Part shown: positions 14,550-18,019 of the stretch, piece by piece
How positions within the stretch are numbered: the first letter of the stretch is position 1
How the letters are laid out: every line of letters starts with the position of its first letter
From: Candidatus Thorarchaeota archaeon SMTZ1-83
Lineage (GTDB): Archaea; Asgardarchaeota; Thorarchaeia; Thorarchaeales; Thorarchaeaceae
Direction of reading: 5' to 3'
DNA: 18,019 nt
Assembly: GCA_001563325.1 (NCBI GenBank)
Contig: LRSK01000262.1
Span: forward strand, 1-18,019
Position numbers and translations under genes: made by a program
Notes under the pieces: generated by a model
What the model was told of the DNA's origin: nothing
Seen by the model: only the letters and a program-made list of their open reading frames with translations
The model's database searches: none

Positions 14550-15131
14550 TCAATCGTTCCTGTTGAGTCTGCTTTCTCCGTAGAACATCTCGCCAAGCCT
14601 TTTCATAGCATCCCGGACACAGTCTTTCTTCCCGCTTACCTGAAGGTGCCGGTCACCATCCAACGAAACTAGCACTCCACAGTCTTCTGCTAGCTCGGAG
14701 ATGATCTCCACTGGGATGCTCTCAGGGAGTCGAATTCGGAAGAATCCGATGTCCTTCTCTCTAGGTATGTCTGAAATCGGAGTCTTCTCTTCGTCGTCCG
14801 AATCCGTTTCGCTCTCAAGAGCCCTCTGCAACCGCTCCTCCCAGACTCTTCGATACTCCACCCCTTCCTTCTCCTCAGCCCATACCATGAGGGTTTCTCG
14901 AAGGCTAAGAATCTTGGACTCCATCTCGGTCCTCAATCTGAAGTCTGCCTCGGTGGACTGGCTTATGTCTGGCTCGAAGCTAGAGAGATACTCAATAACC
15001 ATCTTCGAGTTCCTTAAGTCTGCGTACGTCAGACCAGGAATGAAGGCACCTTTCTGACGAAGGTCTCCCACGAGGTCGTTCAACACGGTCCACCCTGCAC
15101 GGAACCCGTGAATCGTAACCATCTGATTCAC
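14550..15131 (-). CDS. Hypothetical protein coupled to hdrA, possibly DUF2096-like
   Basis: I do not firmly recognise this 193-residue protein. The N-terminal part (GWTVLNDLVGDLRQKGAFIPGLTYADLRNSK) is reminiscent of archaeal DUF2096 proteins, an impression that needs a profile search. A helical, acidic middle (about 55-125) includes the highly acidic ESETDSDDEEK. The C-terminal 60 residues (FFRIRLPESIPVEIISELAEDCGV, then DGDRHLQVSGKKDCVRDAMKRL) look like a small alpha/beta domain. There are only two cysteines, so no iron-sulfur cluster of its own is likely, and there is no membrane helix. The start is GTG 15131, overlapping the TGA of hdrA by four bases (GTGA), which indicates translational coupling and so a role with the HdrA next to it, such as assembly or regulation. 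It ends at TGA, convergent with hdrB. Confidence 0.85.
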   Translation of the reverse strand: MNQMVTIHGFRAGWTVLNDLVGDLRQKGAFIPGLTYADLRNSKMVIEYLSSFEPDISQSTEADFRLRTEMESKILSLRETLMVWAEEKEGVEYRRVWEERLQRALESETDSDDEEKTPISDIPREKDIGFFRIRLPESIPVEIISELAEDCGVLVSLDGDRHLQVSGKKDCVRDAMKRLGEMFYGESRLNRND

Positions 15132-18019
15132 TCTCTCAGCATCTCTTCAATCTGGTCGAGGAAGCTTTGTTCGCGCCACCATCTAAGGTCGCGTGCTCCA
15201 GTTGGGCATATCGCTGTACAGGCGCCGCAGCCTTCACATGCCATTTCATTTGTCACGCTCTTCTTGACTCCAGGTGAGATTTCAACCATTGAGATTGCAT
15301 CATAGGGACAGATTTCGGAGTAGTGACATAAGTCGCAACCAACACAGAGGTCCTCATCAACATCTGCGGTCAAAAGCTCGATCTTGACAGTCCCGAGATT
15401 CAGAGGTGCCGTTGCTTCACTTGCTGCCCCTCGTGCTTGGTTTATGGAATCTGCGACGCTCTTTGCATATGTGGTTCCAAGAAAGACACCCGGCACGGTC
15501 GTTTCTACAGGACGGAACTTCATGTGCATCTCAAGCAGAAACCCATCTTGTCCACGGTTGATGCCCATGGCTCTCACTAGCTCGTCAACGTCATGTGGTG
15601 CCTCAAGGCCCACGGCCAAGACTACCATGCTCGACCGAATCTTGAAGGTTTCCTGAGATAGTGTGTCATATACAGTGACTATTGCCTCGTCAGCATCCGG
15701 TGCTTTCTCAACTGTGACTGTTTTCTCTCTTGACCATCTAAGATACGTGACACCTTTCTCTCGATTCTCTCGCCACATCTCTTCCATTCCATCTGCAAAT
15801 GGTCGGATGTGTTCCTTGTAAGCCGAGAAGACCTTGACATCTGGGACTGCAGAACAACATACTCTGGAGCAGTATCGGTTGCCCTCTCCAGGTGTCTGAC
15901 GTGAACCCACACAGTGGATGAACACAGGATTCTTCGGAGGTTCCTTCAACTCTCCGTTCTTCAGCATCTTCTCAAGGTCGAGAGTCTTCATGACTCCTGG
16001 GACCTCTCCCCAACCAAACTCCCCCACTTCTGGTTCGTATGTGTCAGTCCCCACAGCAATAACCATCGTTCCGATTGTGTAGTCCTCTGTTTCACCAGTC
16101 TTCGTGTTCTCAACAGTTATGACGTAATTGCCATAGGTCCCATCTCTCTTGACGATCTTTGAGTTGAGGAGCACCTTGATTCTCTTTGCGTTCTCCACTC
16201 GTGCAACCAAGTCATCTACCAATTCCTGAGCTGGGTTCATTGCGGGGAATAAAGTGTGAAGGTCATTCAGTCTTCCACCGAGCTTCTCTTGCTTCTCAAC
16301 CAGGACCACGTCGAAGCCCTTTCTATCTACGTCCAATGCGGCAGTCATCCCAGAAACTCCACCGCCCACCACCATCACAGTCCTTGTCACTTGGACCTCC
16401 TTGAGCGGCACAATCTCATTGTTCACCGCTTTTGCAACGGCACTCCGAATCATGTCTTGTGCCTTCTCCTGGCGCATGTCAGGCGGTGCATTGGCATGCA
16501 CAAGTGTCAGTTGTTCGCGAAGGCCTACTGGACCAACCAGGTAGTAACCCGAGAGTCCTGCTGCCTCAAGGGCACTTCTGAATGTCTGTTCATGCTGAAG
16601 GGGTGAGCATGACCCAACAACCACGCGATTGAGATTGTGCTCAAGAATGGCCTCTGTCACAAGCTGTTGTCCTGGATCGCTGCACATGAATATGTAATCG
16701 GTCGAATAGGCAACATTCGGCAGGTCCTTTGCCCACTCGGCCAGGCCCGGCGAATCTATGACATCCCCAATAATCCCGCCGCAGTGGCAGATGAAGACTC
16801 CGACTCTGGGCTCGTCGCCAGTTTCCAGAGGCGGAGGTTTCTCAACCTCTGGAGGATTCGGTATTGGAAGAGTAGAATGAGCGGCCATGGCAGCACCTTT
16901 GCCCTCATTGACGGAATCCGTGCCGTCCTTCGGACCGTGGGCGCAACCTGCAACATAGATTCCCGGACGTGTAGTTTCCAAGGCCGAACCGTTCGGATGT
17001 AGTTCTTTGATATATCCAGCTTCGTCAATCTCAATCTTCAGGATCTTGGCTAGCTCCTCGGTACCTTCACTGGGTCTGAAACTTGAGTTCAGAACAACCA
17101 TGGAGATATTCTCTAGCTCCGTGATTTTTCCAGTTTCAGTGTCTTCGAGCTTAACCGAGAGGTCATTGGTATCAGGGTCTTCATATATCTCGCCAACTCT
17201 TCCCCTGATGAACCTAATACCCTTGTTGTGTTGTGTGTCCCAGAGAAACTCCTCCAGGGCTTTCCCTGCAGTTCTCATATCCATGTATGAGTAAATAATC
17301 TCGCAGTGATCCTCTGGATAGTGCATACGAGTCACCTGCGCGAGTTTGCAGCCAAATGAACAACAGACTCTATTACAGTGACTGCTGTAGCCTTGAACGT
17401 TCTCCCGAACGTCCCTGCTTCCCACACAGTTGACAAACAATATCCTCTCAGGTTCCTTTCCGTCCGACGGACGCACCATGTGTGCATCAGTGGGTCCGGT
17501 TGGGTGAGTCTGGCGGTCGTATTCTAGACTAGTCACAACATTGGGGAAGATCCCATAACCGTATTCTCCATAGTCCAGCGGCTTATACTCTTCGACCCCA
17601 GTTGCTACTATTATCGAGCCAACATTCAGTTCATACAGCCTATCCTCGTCGTCATAGAAGATGCAGTCGTTTGGACAGACTGCTGCGCAGGTTCCACAGC
17701 CTATACACGAGTCCCTGTCAATAGCCGCGACGAGTGGAATCTGCTGGGGGAAGTTCATGTAGATTGCCTTTCGTAGTGAGAGGCCAAAGTCGTACTCATT
17801 TGGGACTTCGACTGGACAGCTCTGAATGCAAGATTGGCATCCGGTACACGTATCCTCATTCACATAGCGAGCTTTCTTACGTATGGTCACCTTGAAATTG
17901 CCCTTGGAACCGGTGACCCTCTCTACTGTGGAGAGTGAGTGGATTGTTATGTTGGGGTGTTTTCCAACAAAAGATGTCAGCGGAGTCATCACACACGCAC
18001 TGCACTCAAGTGCCGGGAA
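15128..18019 (-). CDS. hdrA: Double-module HdrA-like flavo-iron-sulfur protein, N-terminus beyond window
   Basis: The frame stays open to the right edge (FPALECSAC precedes the GTG at 17992), so the gene is partial; about 963 residues are visible. The start at 17992 is not real, because the edge residues match the LDCSMC element of HdrA just after its FAD motif. Counting from 17992, it shows an inserted ferredoxin pair (C49-C59, C96-C106), the end of module 1 near 372, the HdrA N-terminal cysteine domain (CHC 402-404, C437, C462), a second FAD motif GGGVSG (543-548) and two C-terminal ferredoxin motifs (C883-C895, C919-C929). The order matches the HdrA at 9595 but without MvhD. One C-terminal motif is CX2CX2CX5C. 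Its own HdrCB partner is not adjacent on the visible side; it is coupled to the unknown gene at 14550. Confidence 0.94.
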   Translation of the reverse strand, partial: FPALECSACVMTPLTSFVGKHPNITIHSLSTVERVTGSKGNFKVTIRKKARYVNEDTCTGCQSCIQSCPVEVPNEYDFGLSLRKAIYMNFPQQIPLVAAIDRDSCIGCGTCAAVCPNDCIFYDDEDRLYELNVGSIIVATGVEEYKPLDYGEYGYGIFPNVVTSLEYDRQTHPTGPTDAHMVRPSDGKEPERILFVNCVGSRDVRENVQGYSSHCNRVCCSFGCKLAQVTRMHYPEDHCEIIYSYMDMRTAGKALEEFLWDTQHNKGIRFIRGRVGEIYEDPDTNDLSVKLEDTETGKITELENISMVVLNSSFRPSEGTEELAKILKIEIDEAGYIKELHPNGSALETTRPGIYVAGCAHGPKDGTDSVNEGKGAAMAAHSTLPIPNPPEVEKPPPLETGDEPRVGVFICHCGGIIGDVIDSPGLAEWAKDLPNVAYSTDYIFMCSDPGQQLVTEAILEHNLNRVVVGSCSPLQHEQTFRSALEAAGLSGYYLVGPVGLREQLTLVHANAPPDMRQEKAQDMIRSAVAKAVNNEIVPLKEVQVTRTVMVVGGGVSGMTAALDVDRKGFDVVLVEKQEKLGGRLNDLHTLFPAMNPAQELVDDLVARVENAKRIKVLLNSKIVKRDGTYGNYVITVENTKTGETEDYTIGTMVIAVGTDTYEPEVGEFGWGEVPGVMKTLDLEKMLKNGELKEPPKNPVFIHCVGSRQTPGEGNRYCSRVCCSAVPDVKVFSAYKEHIRPFADGMEEMWRENREKGVTYLRWSREKTVTVEKAPDADEAIVTVYDTLSQETFKIRSSMVVLAVGLEAPHDVDELVRAMGINRGQDGFLLEMHMKFRPVETTVPGVFLGTTYAKSVADSINQARGAASEATAPLNLGTVKIELLTADVDEDLCVGCDLCHYSEICPYDAISMVEISPGVKKSVTNEMACEGCGACTAICPTGARDLRWWREQSFLDQIEEMLRE

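Noticed and set aside
14510..14554. ATTGAGC/GCTCAAT inverted repeat between the convergent hdrB and the unknown gene, as a terminator
   Set aside because: The arms are seven bases with a 31-base loop, no T-run follows on either strand, and one arm overlaps the stop codon; chance is likely.

Overview
This window most likely comes from an anaerobic archaeon, probably an Asgard archaeon of the Thorarchaeota kind. That placement is inference. It rests on a Ras/Rab-like small GTPase (911-1435) beside a dense set of heterodisulfide reductase (Hdr) genes, archaeal-style TATA boxes, frequent GTG/TTG starts and strong Shine-Dalgarno sites inside operons. Base composition looks moderate and even. I saw no tRNA, rRNA, CRISPR array, insertion sequence or phage gene.

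Layout, left to right. (1) 3-1435, plus strand: the end of an unrecognised helical protein, then the small GTPase with an altered G3 motif. (2) 4556-1481, minus strand: a four-gene unit hdrC-hdrB-korD-korA, joining one HdrCB pair to the alpha and ferredoxin subunits of a 2-oxoacid:ferredoxin oxidoreductase; the TPP-binding (beta) and gamma subunits are not here. (3) 5723-4641, minus strand: a radical SAM enzyme, divergent from (4) 5835-7307, plus strand: a second hdrC-hdrB pair. (5) 7616-9500, plus strand: a tight unit of class I SAM methyltransferase, an HgcA-like membrane corrinoid protein and an HgcB-like 2x[4Fe-4S] ferredoxin. (6) 9595-14450, plus strand: a giant HdrA-HdrA-MvhD fusion followed by a third hdrC-hdrB pair. 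(7) 18019-14550, minus strand: a second double HdrA (its start lies beyond the right edge) translationally coupled to an unrecognised 193-residue protein.

How the genes may work together. Three HdrCB pairs carry all the cysteines expected for [4Fe-4S] clusters (HdrC) and noncubane clusters (HdrB). Two long flavo-iron-sulfur HdrA proteins could pass electrons to them, one also taking electrons through a fused MvhD domain. No hydrogenase, formate dehydrogenase or F420 dehydrogenase gene is present, so the electron donor is unknown. KorD/KorA suggests that 2-oxoacid oxidation feeds this network.

The most unusual part is the hgcAB-like unit. The HgcA homologue keeps the cap-helix cysteine and the five-helix membrane domain of the mercury-methylation protein, but the rest of the cap-helix motif has changed. 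Its HgcB partner has only the eight cluster cysteines and none of the extra C-terminal cysteines thought to bind mercury. With a SAM methyltransferase directly upstream, this looks like a membrane corrinoid methyl-transfer system whose natural substrate may not be mercury.
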